64,000 bases of DNA. It comes from Sphaerolaimus hirsutus. Its lineage: Eukaryota; Nematoda; Chromadorea; Monhysterida; Sphaerolaimidae. Below are positions 32,238 through 43,077 of this stretch, piece by piece (the first letter of the stretch is position 1; each line of letters starts with the position of its first letter). The stretch lies in contig CAXIWS010000429.1 in NCBI GenBank assembly GCA_964036195.1, positions 1 to 64,000 of the forward strand, written 5' to 3'. A model generated the notes under the pieces. That model did no database searches. It was not told the DNA's origin and was given only the letters and a program-made list of their open reading frames with translations. The translations under genes and the position numbers were made by a program.

Positions 32238-33336
32238 TGTAAAATAATACGGAACTTGTTGAAGTGACTTGTGAACCCGCTCCTATTCCTAACCGAGGAA
32301 GAGGACAAATGTGAACGTATGAAAGTTGACGTGAAGCGTCGTCTCTTAGTTGACGTTCCGTTATTTTATCAAATGTGATTAGTTGAGTTGAAGTGAATTG
32401 ACGTGAGTTAGTGTGAAGCAAATTTAGATTGTTTACAAAAGGTTTTGACGAATGTTTTTATTTAGACAATTAAATACAAAGAAATAAGTGTAAATAAAAT
32501 ATATATAAAATATACGTAAACAAAGGAATTAATTTACAATTAAATTAATTACTTAAATAAAACGTAAAAGAAGCTCTAATTACCGAAGAAATAAGGCAAT
32601 TTAAAGAAGGCACTTAATTACGACAAAAGGCGATAATTAAGTGGCGCGGTTGTGAGAAAAGCACCTCAAACAGCGCAGGTGTGAATAAAGCACTGAGGTG
32701 ACTTAAAGCACCAAGAGTTAAACTTAGCACCAAAAACAAGCGACTTAATAAAGTGACAACGGCGCTTATTTAGATCCTAGGAAGAGATTCTTGTGAAGTT
32801 GACGAGGTTGCAAACACTGCCGATTCTAGCTGTGAAATCGGCTTTTAAGGGCCAGACCGATGGCGATTGACTTGGCGCCTATCGGTCGGCTCTAATCTCC
32901 GATTTTTACCCAACATTTCCAATTGTGAAAGTTCAATCCTTGCCCGCTTGCTTCTCCGATGAAAAGCGAGCTAAACTGACAAGATAGTGAAAATGTGAGA
33001 CAAGCCAGACAGCATTTGAAATGGCGCGCGGGCCCGGCCCCCCGCTTGGGGCGAGCCCGCCGCTTAACAAAAAACATGACGGTGTATTTGCGTGCTGCTT
33101 GTCAAGGAAATGTGGCGGAATGTGAGCAATGACTAAGATCTAAATATGTGAGCGATGTAAAGCGTACGTTGTAAACAACGTCGCTTGAGATATTAAATGA
33201 CGAATGTGAAGATGTTAAAAAATGGAATGTCAATTAAAATGGAATCTTGATAAATTGAAATTATTAAATATAAAAGCGAACATAAGAACGTCAACTTAAA
33301 TATTAAAGGTTTTACATTTTACGATAATGTTACACA
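32238..33336 (-). repeat. BEL-1 5' LTR
   Basis: 1,099 bp, upstream on the element strand. It differs from the 3' LTR at about a dozen positions seen by eye (for example the run ATAA/AAAAA near 33,068). It contains the promoter and polyadenylation functions of the element, but I cannot point to a TATA box with confidence. Confidence 0.95.
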
Positions 33337-33370
33337 ATGTGTATATGTGCATACATAAGGTATGCATGTA

Positions 33371-34286
33371 CATGGTCGGGCTGAAAAGTCCCCGGACAGT
33401 GCTCGCCATTCGCGCTAGGGGTAAGCTACGGTTATAAAATTTCACACGTTAATATATTAGGTGTTTTGAGTTTTCACCCAAAATTTAGCCCCTCTAGCTC
33501 CACCCACTGCGGAACTGTGGGGGTTACAATTTCGGTCATTTTGTACTGATGTACAAATGGTGCTCTAGCTCAACGCTGCTTTAAGTTGTGATCATGAAAC
33601 TTTGGCTAGTGTAAGCCACCAGTGTTGGCAATGTGCCAGCACTAACCAACATTAGCTATGATATCATAAGCCTAGTCCATATTGCCATTACTGTCACTAC
33701 TCTCACTACCAAATTCATCATTCTGCCTAGACGGTTGGTCAATACAGGTTAATACAGGAGGCGTTTTTCATCCACACTGCTGTTGAACACAGGTAATGTG
33801 TCCACTACAGATTAGTAATGAAACACAAATTAAATTAAATTGACATAATAATTTACTGCACATTTCAAAACAACATTAAAATTACTGCAATGCAACATGA
33901 TCTCAGATGATCACCAAAAACATCCATCACAGTTCCCACGTTTCTTGCACATCACCCTGATCTGCATATTAATTTTACCTTGATAGCAATGATGTTGATG
34001 AAAGTGTTGAATACTATCAGCACATCGCTAACACTGGTGGCTTACACTAGCCAAAGTTTCATGATCACAACTTAAATCAGCGTTGAGCTAGAACACCATT
34101 TGTACATCAGTACAAAATGACCGAAATTGTAACCCCCACAGTTCCGCAGTGGGTGGAGCTAGAGGGGTGAAATTTTGGGTGAAAACTCAAAACACCTGAT
34201 ATATTAACGTGTTAAAATTTTATAACCGTGGCTTACCCCTAGCGCGAATGGCGAGCACTGCCCGGGGACTTTTCAGCCCGACCATG
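33371..34286. mobile_element. mariner-like palindromic MITE (CATGGTCGGGCTGAAAAG)
   Basis: Ends CATGGTCGGGCTGAAAAGTC...GACTTTTCAGCCCGACCATG with inverted arms of about 265 bp and a TA duplication, confirmed by comparison with uninterrupted Z2. The terminal GGTCGGGCTGAAAAGT resembles mariner ends. The interior (33,640-34,015) is non-coding. It is nested in Z1. Confidence 0.8.
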
Positions 34287-34897
34287 TATGTATAGTGTGT
34301 AAATATGTGCATAGTATCCAAGTTAAATGATGAAATAAGTATCCAAAAAATAATGGTGTCCACAGCTCCTGGTGGTTTCGACAATATTATGGACTGTGAT
34401 CAAAGTGTTGAGGAGTTTCCACCAGGGTCTGCTAGCTCACACAATTGAGCTGAGGGCTCCTCACCTCCCAAGCTGTCAAAGGTATTGGTCACCCATTTGG
34501 AACAACCTCCAGTGAACTAATGAAAATTTTCCAATACATGACAAAACATATGCAAAACCAATATTTGATAAGAAAACCACTATTTCAACAATAAAATGCT
34601 GTAAAATGCAACTTTTTGTAAAACAATTCCAGTTTTTACCAAAAAAAACTTGAGTTTTTACTAAAAAACTTGAGTTTTTACCAAAAAACTCAAGTTTTTA
34701 CCAAAAAACTCAAGTTTTTACCAAAAAACTCAAGTTTTTACCAAAAAACTCAAGTTTTTTCAAAAAACACAGAAATAAAACACAGAAACTTAAGTTTTTT
34801 TCGTTAAAAAAACTCAAAACAGAGATATTCATTTTTGAAAAACTCAAAATACAGAAAGTGTTTTTATTTTGAGAACTCACCCATCGTTGACGACCCA

Positions 34898-34965
34898 CTG
34901 TGCACCGTTTTTCTACCGCATTCAAGCTGTATCGCACTTCGCTGTTCAGTAAGATGTCCATACAA
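34898..34965 (+). repeat. large inverted repeat, left arm (inner part)
   Basis: Continues the 20,341-20,867 arm after removal of Z1: CTGTGCACCGTTTTTCTACC to CAGTAAGATGT. Its inverted partner is 38,225-38,290. Read on the minus strand both copies encode ILLNSEVRY-LN-VEKRCTVG, unrecognised but conserved apart from two residues. Confidence 0.65.
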
Positions 34966-36049
34966 TATCTTTATGTTTTAGCACTACATGCTCACCATAA
35001 TGAACAACATCGAGTCAGACAACTATAACAAATGATAATCTAATTTAACACAACGATGATATCGACAAAAAATTGAGCAAAAATTACATATTTTTGTAAT
35101 TCAGTCTGATAAATAATTTGCTCAAATGTTTCCACATCCCAAATGGATACTTTTACCAAATTTCAAAAGCCCAGTGTGGCTAAATGGACACTTTACAGCC
35201 ACTGTTTCAGTGCATTGCAACTTTTAAAACTGTTTGTTTAGCCTAGCCGATTTTGGAAAAATGTCTCATCAAATATACTGTGACATCTGTCATACCTATC
35301 TGAAGACGGAACCTAAAATTGTGTTGAATTTTTTTCATAAATATTACATTTCTTTCATTATTTTGTTCATAATTTATTGTCAGTTTATGACAATATACAG
35401 TTGCATTTTTATGTGCAGCATTTACTCTGGTCAGTGGACAATAGTGGCTATGTATTGGAGTGTATTAAATATTTGAGGTGTTGTTTGTACTCATTCTAAT
35501 TGCGGGACTAAAGTGATCGCCACGTCATTCTGACCATTTTAAGTGGTCAACCATCAAAATCGGTAGAGAATTCATGGCAATATGCAGTTTCTTCTGAGGG
35601 CGCAGCCACTAAAAACACCTAAATATCAGAATTTCTACGTTTTCCGAAGTACCCGGGTATTTCAGTCAGGAAAACGTAACAAAACATAATGGTATTTTTG
35701 GAAAACGTAAACGTAAACGTAAATATAAATACCCAAATAACCGGGTATTTCGGGTAAACGTAAATACGTTTTTCCAACTCTGCCTTGAGAACCTGCTGGT
35801 GCCATTTTGGCGCCCTCTTCCGGCAGGGTGCCAGGCGCCAATGGCGCCATTGCGCCTTTCAGAAAGTGGGCGCCAGGCGCCAATGGCGCCACAGAAAAAG
35901 GGGGCCAAGCGCCATGGCGCCATTCCATCACTAATCGGGACAACCTGCGGATTCCATTTTTGTAGTTGTATTAGTGATGTCATAATACCGTATGCCGATT
36001 TCACCCGGCGGCCAACCCATTTGGACCCATTTGCACTTTTCCATCACTA
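34966..36049. other. spacer of the large inverted repeat, mixed remnants
   Basis: AT-rich DNA with no convincing gene. 35,640-35,790 is a remnant of the GTAAACGTAAATA/GAGTAC family. 35,800-35,937 is a GGCGCC-family fragment ending CCATCACTA. 35,938-36,030 contains, on the minus strand, IRYYDITNTTTKMESA before a GT donor; it could be a scrap of a kelch-like exon, but this is weak. Confidence 0.45.
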
Positions 36050-36057
36050 CTTACAGT

Positions 36058-36860
36058 CAACGATGGGTGAGTTCTCAAAATAAAAACACTTTCTGTATTT
36101 TGAGTTTTTCAAAAATGAATATCTGTGTTTTGAGTTTTTTTCATGAAAAAAACTCAAGTTTCTGTGTTTTATTTCTGTGTTTTTTGAAAAAACTTGAGTT
36201 TTTTCATAAAAACTCAAGTTTTTAGATAAAAACTCATGTTTTTTGGTAAAAACTCGAATTGTTTTACAAAAAGTTGCATTTTACAGCATTTTACTGTTGA
36301 AACAGTGGTGTTCTTATCAAATATGTACTGGTTTTGCATATGTTTTGCCGTGTATTGGAAAATTTTCAAATTTTCATTAGTTTACTGGAGGTAGTTCCAA
36401 ATGGGTGACCAATACCTTTGACAGCTTGGGAGGTGAGGAGCCCTCAGCTCAATTGTGTGAGCTAGCAGACCCTGGTGGACACTCCTCAACACTTTGATCA
36501 CAGTCCCTAATATTGTCGAAACCACCAGGAGATGCAGACACCATTATTTTTTGGATACTTATTTCATTGTTAAACTTGGATACTATGTACATATTTACAC
36601 ACTATACATACATGCATACCTTATGTATGCACATACAAACATTGTTCAGTTCAAATCTTGTGCCTTCAATTGCTTAGATAAAAAACTCAAAAAACATTTC
36701 CGTATTTTCTGTGTTTCCGTGTTTCCGTGTTCTCCAAAAAAGAACTCATTTGAGTTTCCATGTTTTTCAAAATTGTTGAGTTTCCGTGTTTCTGTGTTAA
36801 ACAAAAACACAGAAACTCAATGAGTTTCCGTATTTAATATGTGTGTTTTTGCCATCGTTG
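36058..36860. mobile_element. hAT-like element Z2 (complete, 803 bp)
   Basis: Ends CAACGATGGGTGAGTTCTC and GTTTTTGCCATCGTTG with a perfect 8-bp duplication CTTACAGT (36,050-36,057 and 36,861-36,868). It is the uninterrupted, inverted copy of Z1 and so shows the empty sites of BEL-1 and of the mariner-like MITE. The insertion point is the splice donor of a duplicated kelch-exon fragment. Confidence 0.9.
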
Positions 36861-36940
36861 CTTACAGTTGATTATCATAGTTTCAGCCATGCCACTAATT
36901 ACCCAGAAGCGGTTGTTATAGGTGCAGGCTGCAGCTCCTA
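36861..36940 (-). pseudogene. partial duplicate of the kelch exon
   Basis: On the minus strand this reads AAACTYNNRFWVISG, identical to part of the exon at 61,470-61,597, then diverges (MAETMIIN instead of HDGNGKTH) before the same splice donor region. Homology starts abruptly at GCTGCAGCC. Z2 inserted exactly in the donor. If spliced after the 61.5-kb exon through the nearest AG it would give a stop, so it is more likely a dead copy than an alternative exon. Confidence 0.65.
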
Positions 36941-36996
36941 AACAACCGCTTGCAAAGCCTTACACAGACTCTTAACAAACATCTTATAGTCGGCAG

Positions 36997-38155
36997 TAGT
37001 GATGTAAAAAGCGCCAGACTTTTGGCGCCAGACGCCAAAAGCGCCATGGCGCTTTTGGCATGCGAGCGCCAAGCGCCAATGGCGCCACAGCAAAATAGCG
37101 CCAAGCGCCAAAAGCGCCATGGCGCTTTTCTAGACCATGGCGCCAAGCGCCAATGGCGCCACGGGATGATGGCGCCAAGCACCAATAGCGCCAGCGCCAA
37201 AAAAAAATTGCTGCATAAAGTGCAGCGATGCAAATGCAGTGCTATCTATTTGTTTGTCAACTGGTTCCCATCCCAATTCAAAGCTTGCTTGACAAGTAAC
37301 ACTATCCAGTATTGTATACACATATACCATATTTCCTTTAAATACTCCCCTTCAATTACCCCCCCCCCCTCGAAATACACCCCGTCTGGAATAAGGTAGA
37401 TCATGTATCCAATGAACATGATACATTTATAGCTGCGAATTTACATTGCAGTTATACATGGCATTGTTTATGGAATGAACTATGGTAATATTTATGAACA
37501 AAATATATCCTATTTGATTATCTAATTATTGGGTACAAAAAACTATACTTTACTACGACCCTTCATAAAAATTCCCCCAAACAAGCACCCCTCGAAACTC
37601 CCCTCAAAATTTGCACCCTGAAAAAATAAACCCCCTGGCTGTATTTCGAGGAAATATGGAAGGTACTTTATACCACAGCAACAATACAACTTCATTTGCA
37701 ATATAATGCCACACTATGCATTTGAATGCTCGTCATCAAGACTTGAATTGGGATGAAAACCAGTTGACATAAAATGTCGTTGAAAACTAGTGCGTGTAGG
37801 CCTATTTTTTGGTTAAAGGTTTGAATATTCTTGCAATTGCATGGACATGGTTTACAAAATAAGCAGATAGAGGGTTTGTTCTTCCTGTAAGACACTTACA
37901 GTAACACATTTACTTATGTAACTCATGCAGGCAAGGTCATTTTACATAATAAAAATGATTATTTTTTGTACTACTTGGCGCTTTTTTGGCGCTTTATAAA
38001 ACACTATAGCGCCAAGCGCCAATGGCGCCACGACATCATAGCGCCTAGCGCCAAAAGCGCCATGGCGCTTTTTGGTAGCACAGCGCCAAGCGCCAATGGC
38101 GCCACAGCAAAAAGGCGCCAAGCGCCAAAAGCGCCATGGCGCTTTTACATCACTA
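36997..38155. mobile_element. hAT-like element H2 (AGCGCC word) with nested MITE
   Basis: Ends TAGTGATGTAAAAAGCGCC...GCGCTTTTACATCACTA with a perfect 8-bp duplication GTCGGCAG (36,989-36,996 and 38,156-38,163). Both subterminal zones are dense in AGCGCC/GGCGCC. A TACCGTATTACCTCGAA-family MITE (37,325-37,661) lies in the middle. No gene. Confidence 0.85.
37325..37661. mobile_element. TACCGTATTACCTCGAA-family MITE, diverged copy
   Basis: Starts TACCATATTTCCTTTAAATA and ends CTGTATTTCGAGGAAATAT. It has C runs inside both ends and is nested in H2. Confidence 0.7.
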
Positions 38156-38224
38156 GTCGGCAGACATGATATTATACAGGTTTGGTCCACTTATGTTTCC
38201 TTTCGCTGAGCGTCAATGAAATTC

Positions 38225-38290
38225 AACATCTTACTGAACAGCGAAGTGCGATACATCTTAAATACGGTAGAAAAACGGTGCACAGTGGGT
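38225..38290 (-). repeat. large inverted repeat, right arm (inner part)
   Basis: Inverted partner of 34,898-34,965. An ATG-started frame on the plus strand (38,215) gives MKFNILLNSEVRYILNTVEK. The arm continues to the right after hAT-like element W (at 39,322-39,342) and again after the foldback island (at 60,887). Confidence 0.65.
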
Positions 38291-38296
38291 CGTGAA

Positions 38297-39321
38297 CAGA
38301 GTTGGCAAAATCACAGAAAAGAATAAAAATAAAATAAAAATAAAATGGAAAATTGAAGAATAAAATAAAATAAAATAAAATGGAAAATTTCAAAATAAAA
38401 ATAAAAATTGTATAAAAATTCAAATTTTTGTAAATTTTTTGTAAAATTGTATACAAATTCATATTTTTGTAAAAATTGTATAAAAATTCATATTTTTTGT
38501 AAAATTTTTTGCTGCTGTTGATAGTTCAACCTGTTCATTCGCGGAGCTGGGGCAGTCTCAAGCCATGTAAAGTGTCAAAATTTCATATGAAATGGAATGG
38601 AAAGTCAATTTTCATGAAAATGTTGAGTAAAGTGTCAATTGTCATGACAAAAAAAATTAAAGTGGAAACTGTAAAGCAAATTGTATCCAAATCTTATCTT
38701 TTGTATCCAAATCTTGTTGTTTTTGTAACCAAATCTTATGTGAACATTTGGATACAAAAACATAAGATATGGATACCAAAATATAAGGTTTGGATACCAA
38801 CACATAAGATTCAGATACACAATTTACACTCTGCACAACATTTGTCATGACAATTATACTTTGCTTGACATTTGAGATGCTAATTGACTCTTTACTACAT
38901 TTGTCATGACAATTGAGACTTTGCATGATGTTTTACAAATGCGCCCAGCACACTCCAGTAATCCTTCTACTGAAAATGCAAACCATTCTTATCGATAATT
39001 GTAACTTAACCTTGCAACTAGCTAACAATACCTACTGCATGCAACTTTTGCAAAGTAATGGAAAAATTTGTCACACGTTTTTCATGTTGAGGTCTAATTA
39101 TCACATTTTTCTGACCTTGCATGCAAGATTCTGATTTTTTGTAAAATTTCTGTAAAATTTTTGTAAAATTTTTGTAAAATGGTCCATTTTATTATTTTAT
39201 TATTATTTTGGAATAAAATAAAATAAAATAAAATGAAACAAGAATAAAATTAAAATAAAATACATTTTTATACAATTTTTATACAATTTGTATACAAATG
39301 ATTTTTATAAAACCAACCCTG
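38297..39321. mobile_element. hAT-like element W (AATAAAAT / GTAAAATTTT words)
   Basis: Ends CAGAGTTGGCAAAATCAC and TTATAAAACCAACCCTG with a perfect 8-bp duplication GTCGTGAA (38,289-38,296 and 39,322-39,329). Subterminal zones consist of AATAAAATAAAAT and TGTAAAATTTTTG runs. The middle has an inverted pair of TATCCAAATCTTAT words (38,690-38,810). No gene. Confidence 0.85.
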
Positions 39322-39342
39322 GTCGTGAATATGTCAATATGT

Positions 39343-39840
39343 GAGGAGTTTGGTTCCGTAACCCGTTAAGTGCAAAAGTGAAAAAAATTGAGTTAAGTGC
39401 GGATCTGACGTATATATATATATTTCTTCGTGATAGAAAAAAAATTTTCTCAATATCTCATACCGTTCCCGAGATACAGAGATAGCGTTTTTTGAAAAAA
39501 ATGCAAGTTTGCATCCGAAACCCGTTATCTGCAGCCCAAAATAGGCAAGTTTGCACTCGAAACCCGTTATCTACAAAAAAAACTATCATTTTTTGCATCT
39601 GAAACTCGTTTGCATCCGAAACTCGTTAAGGATTTAGTATGGAGGTGTCAAAATCACCATACAAAAATGGAGTTTGCATCCGAAACTCGTTAAGGAAATC
39701 TGTACTGGTTTTTATGAATTTGCATCCGAAACTCGTTATCTGCAGGTGACTTTGCACCCGAAACTCGTTATCTGCAGGTGACTTTGCACCCGAAACTCGT
39801 TATCTGCAGGTGACTTTTTATTTGAATAACTCCACTTGTA
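39343..39840 (+). repeat. iteron-like motif cluster, left end
   Basis: About eight copies of TTTGCATCCGAAACTCGTTA, often followed by TCTGCAGG, in the same orientation and at irregular spacing; the last three form a 31-bp tandem run (39,720-39,815). Related copies lie at the other end of the element (60,575-60,886). Confidence 0.75.
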
Positions 39841-40639
39841 AACATTTTTATGGAGTGGTGTTAGGGGCACCAAAATAGCGCCATTTCTATGGAGTGGATT
39901 TAGGGGCACCAAAATCACGCCATTTTCATGGAGTGGTGCTAGGGGCACCAAAATCATGCCATTTTCATGGAATGGTGCTAGGGGCGCCAAAAAAGTGCCA
40001 TTTTTATGGAGTGGTGCTAAGGGCACCAAAATAGTACCATTTTCATGGAGTGGTGCTAGGGGTGCCAAAATCACGCCATTTTCATGGAATAGTGCTAGGG
40101 GTGCCAAAATAGTGCCATTTTATGGAATGGTGCTAGGGGCACCAAAATCACGCCATTTTCATGGAATGGTGCTAGGGGCACCAAACTAGTGCCATTTTTA
40201 TGGAGTGGTGCTAGGGGCACCAAAATCATGCCATTTTCATGGAGTGGTGCTAGGGGTGCCAAAATCACGCCATTTTCATGGAGTGGTGCTAGGGTCACCA
40301 AAATCATGCCATTTTCATGGAATGGTGCTAGGGGCGCCAAAATAGTGCCATTTTCATGGAGTGGTGCTAGGGGCACCAAAATAGTGCCATTTTCATGGAG
40401 TGGTGCTAGGGGTGCCAAAATCACGCCATTTTCATGGAGTGGTGCTAGGGTCACCAAAATCATGCCATTTTCATGGAATGGTGCTAGGGGCGCCAAAATA
40501 GTGCCATTTTCATGGAGTGGTGCTAGGGGCACCAAAATAGTGCCATTTTCATGGAGTGGTGCTAGGGGTGCCAAAATCACGCCATTTTCATGGAGTGGTG
40601 CTAGGGGCACCAAAATCATGCCATTTTCATGGAATGGTG
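39840..40639 (+). repeat. 39-bp minisatellite, left arm part 1
   Basis: About twenty units of TGGAGTGGTGCTAGGGGCAC / CAAAATAGTGCCATTTTCA type. Because 39 is a multiple of three, long open frames appear on both strands (13-residue peptide repeats), but they are by-products. The array is cut by BEL-2 within a unit, at CTAGG. Confidence 0.9.
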
Positions 40640-40644
40640 CTAGG

Positions 40645-41910
40645 TGTGTTGAAGCCACCGAAGTCAGCGTCTTCTACCACCGAATCCGGCTGCTTCAAGA
40701 CCGTAGTGAGAAACGGCCTTTAGAGTGGTTGATTTCCCGTTGTTGCCGAACGTCCACTTGTCGACAGCCAAGTTGAGTTTATTTCGTAGTTGTGTGTTGA
40801 AAAGGGGTTTCGAGATTGTTTCAGGTACTTTATTTTGATCAGATACAGCGTGTTACAAAAGCGCAAAGCCTAGCGAGCTTCCTAGTCGAAGTTTCTATCG
40901 CTAGCTTATTTTGTTCACTTGGGGTGGGTCCGCAGACTGAAGTAAAAACTTCCAAAGTAGCTAAGACACGGAAATCATGTATAGAAAAACAGCTACAGTA
41001 ATTTCCTAATACAAATACACAAATAATTCACAAATGTAACAAATAAACACATCTAGCCGAAACAGTTGCCTTATACTGCGCGTGCATACATTCAAACAAT
41101 TATGGTAAAGAAATACCAGGTACAAATTGGGCTAATAGAAAAACTATTAATCTTGAGAGGCGCGAAGTCGGCAAACTCGGCCGATTTACTAATTTGCTTC
41201 AATTTGTCAGAAAACCTTGACGCACATTGGAACTAATATAATAGGGTTTGAAACTGTAAATAGTAGTGCGAATGTTCCTAATGACGCAAATAGAACATGG
41301 TATATTCAACACAACAATAATAATCCCTTCCTGAAACGTATATTTCATAATTAACGAATTGGGACTTATTTGAAGTAAATGGGTATTGTAATTGAGCAGG
41401 GTCTATAAATATTATAAATATAACAAAGTAGTGAACAGGGTTATACAATTATGCCTACGCGAAGGGCTTTGTAAATACGTACAGTAAATGCTAGTTGCGC
41501 GCAGGGCGCTATTTCTTTATTAGGATGCTGGCCTAGATAATTACGCAGCATATAAATATTCACAAGATTTGACTTTATCAACTTACAAGTAAACCATGTA
41601 AGTGTATATATTATAATGATCAGAAAATTACGGCGAGTTGAATGAGCCTAATATTATGTTAATACACCTAATAATAACCTATTTGACCTTTTAACCTAAA
41701 CATTCCACATAAACCTATCAATAACTTATAGAACACTTTCCTAATTGAATATTCTCCATGGATACGTAATAAGTGTAGGAAATACAATTTGCGGTAAATT
41801 AATATGGTGCATGAAATGTAAATTGGTGCAAATAGGTAAATAGATAAATATGAGCCTAATTATCAATTCTCTGTATTTCTTTATCCATCCATTTTGCCAC
41901 GGTCAGCACA
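40645..41910 (-). repeat. BEL-2 3' LTR
   Basis: 1,266 bp, beginning TGTGCTGACC and ending GGCTTCAACACA on the element strand. Its sequence lacks the CAGA enrichment of the internal region. CCGGAG just upstream (41,911-41,916) occupies the polypurine-tract position. Confidence 0.95.
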
Positions 41911-41952
41911 CTCCGGGCGGAAGAGTTGCTGCACCCCGTTGTTGCAGCAACG

Positions 41953-43077
41953 TCACATGCTGGTGGTGGTGGGCGCCAAAGTGATGAGTGGCGTTTCCAC
42001 AGTCGCCTCGGTGGTGAACGTGGTTGTGCGCGAAGTCGTGGGTGTGCGTGAAGTTGCAGGTCCGGTTGTTGGTGATGCCAACGCCGACCTAGCCTGATGA
42101 TGAAGCAGGTAGTTGCCCGTGTCGCTTCCTGCGCGTTCGCGTGAGGTGAATTTGCGGATATCGGGCATGTGAACACTGTCTCTGTTCCTGGCTCTGACTT
42201 GTCCTTCATCAGCTGAACTTTCATCTGGTTGAACGTATGCTGATAGTGACTTTGCCATTCTGTCCTCTGTTTCTGCTCTCCTGGCAAATCTGACAGACTG
42301 TGTTGAGTTGGATCTGGCTCTCCTCTTGATTGCTGGTCTCAACTCTGTCTTGCGCACTCTCCTTTGTGGATAATTGGTCTCTTTCTGAGTTGATTTCTTG
42401 ATAGTATATCTGATGGCTCTGAAGCATAGCCATATGCATTTGAATGGACACACTATGCATTTCCATATGCATGTGTATACACATGGTGGAATCACTGGTT
42501 TCCCTGTGGCAATCCTCCAATTGTACCACAGGTATCCTGCAGCTACAATTCCAGCTACCAGGATTGTGATTCCCAGCAGCATTGCGATTGTGTTGATGAT
42601 CACTTGAAAGGGTCCTTTCAGCATTCCTCCCATAAAGTTGGTGTACCCTTTTGACACTCCAGATATATAATGACCATATGCTTTGCCAATTCCTGCTGCT
42701 GTCTGTCCAATTCCAGCTCCAATGCCTTCTATTGAATTTCTGATCACTCTGGGATCCAATGACATATCTGCTGTGTAATCGATCAACTGGTTCTGCACAT
42801 GCTCCAAATTCTGTAGTCTCTGAATCTGGCCTCTGACATCCATGAAATTGGTCGCTCTGTTGACAATGTTGGTGAACAGGTGAGGCGCATCAAACGTGAA
42901 GGCCTGCCATTGTCCTTTCCATGTCATTTCAATTGGAGTCTCTGTGACATGCACCATTCCATGTGCGGACTTCCACTGTCCATGTTCATTTCTGTACAGG
43001 TGCGGTGTGGTGTGGCTGCAGTCTTCTTCTGGTGATTTCTCCACCAAATCTCTGCTGCCTGGGCTCTTGAACCACAA
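41953..43077 (-). pseudogene. BEL-2 envelope-like region, C-terminal part in shifted frame
   Basis: A frame shifted +1 from the main polyprotein, taking over near 43,080. It contains the second half of an ectodomain, a glycine-rich region (GIGAGIGQTAAGIGKAYGH), a membrane span near 42,540-42,600 (AMLLGITILVAGIVAAGYL), a cysteine-rich juxtamembrane stretch (CVYTCIWKCIVCPFKC) and a basic, then T/S-rich tail ending PLITLAPTTTSM. The corresponding part of BEL-1 is in frame with its upstream region, so the change here is an indel or, less likely, a recoding site. I do not give a joined version. Confidence 0.8.

Larger units (their letters stand above)
21099..33341 (-). mobile_element. BEL-1: full-length BEL/Pao LTR retrotransposon with envelope-like region
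   Basis: 12.2 kb on the minus strand: LTR (32,238-33,336), primer site, gag, pol in the BEL/Pao order protease-RT-RNase H-integrase, an envelope-like region, and LTR (21,104-22,201). A 5-bp duplication ATGTG flanks it (21,099-21,103 and 33,337-33,341), the usual size for BEL/Pao. The family is assigned from the DUF1759-type gag, the Pao peptidase/RNase H region and the DUF5641-type domain after integrase. The coding region has two in-frame stops and one frame change. The LTRs differ at roughly a dozen positions by eye, so the insertion is not brand-new. It lies inside hAT-like element Z1. Confidence 0.95.
20876..34889. mobile_element. hAT-like element Z1, interrupted by BEL-1 and a mariner-like MITE
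   Basis: Ends CAACGATGGCAAAAACAC and GAACTCACCCATCGTTG, flanked by a perfect 8-bp duplication ACGACCCA (20,868-20,875 and 34,890-34,897). Its own sequence (20,876-21,103, 33,342-33,370 and 34,289-34,889) is the same as that of Z2 at 36,058-36,860 in reverse. Words AACACGGAAACTCA (left) and CTCAAGTTTTTACCAAAAAA (34,640-34,770, a tandem run) fill the two ends. Confidence 0.85.

Noticed and set aside
41856..42287. 143-codon minus-strand frame running from the BEL-2 envelope tail into the LTR
   Set aside because: Different frame from the tail, no domain, and it ends inside the LTR; low-complexity tail sequence explains it.
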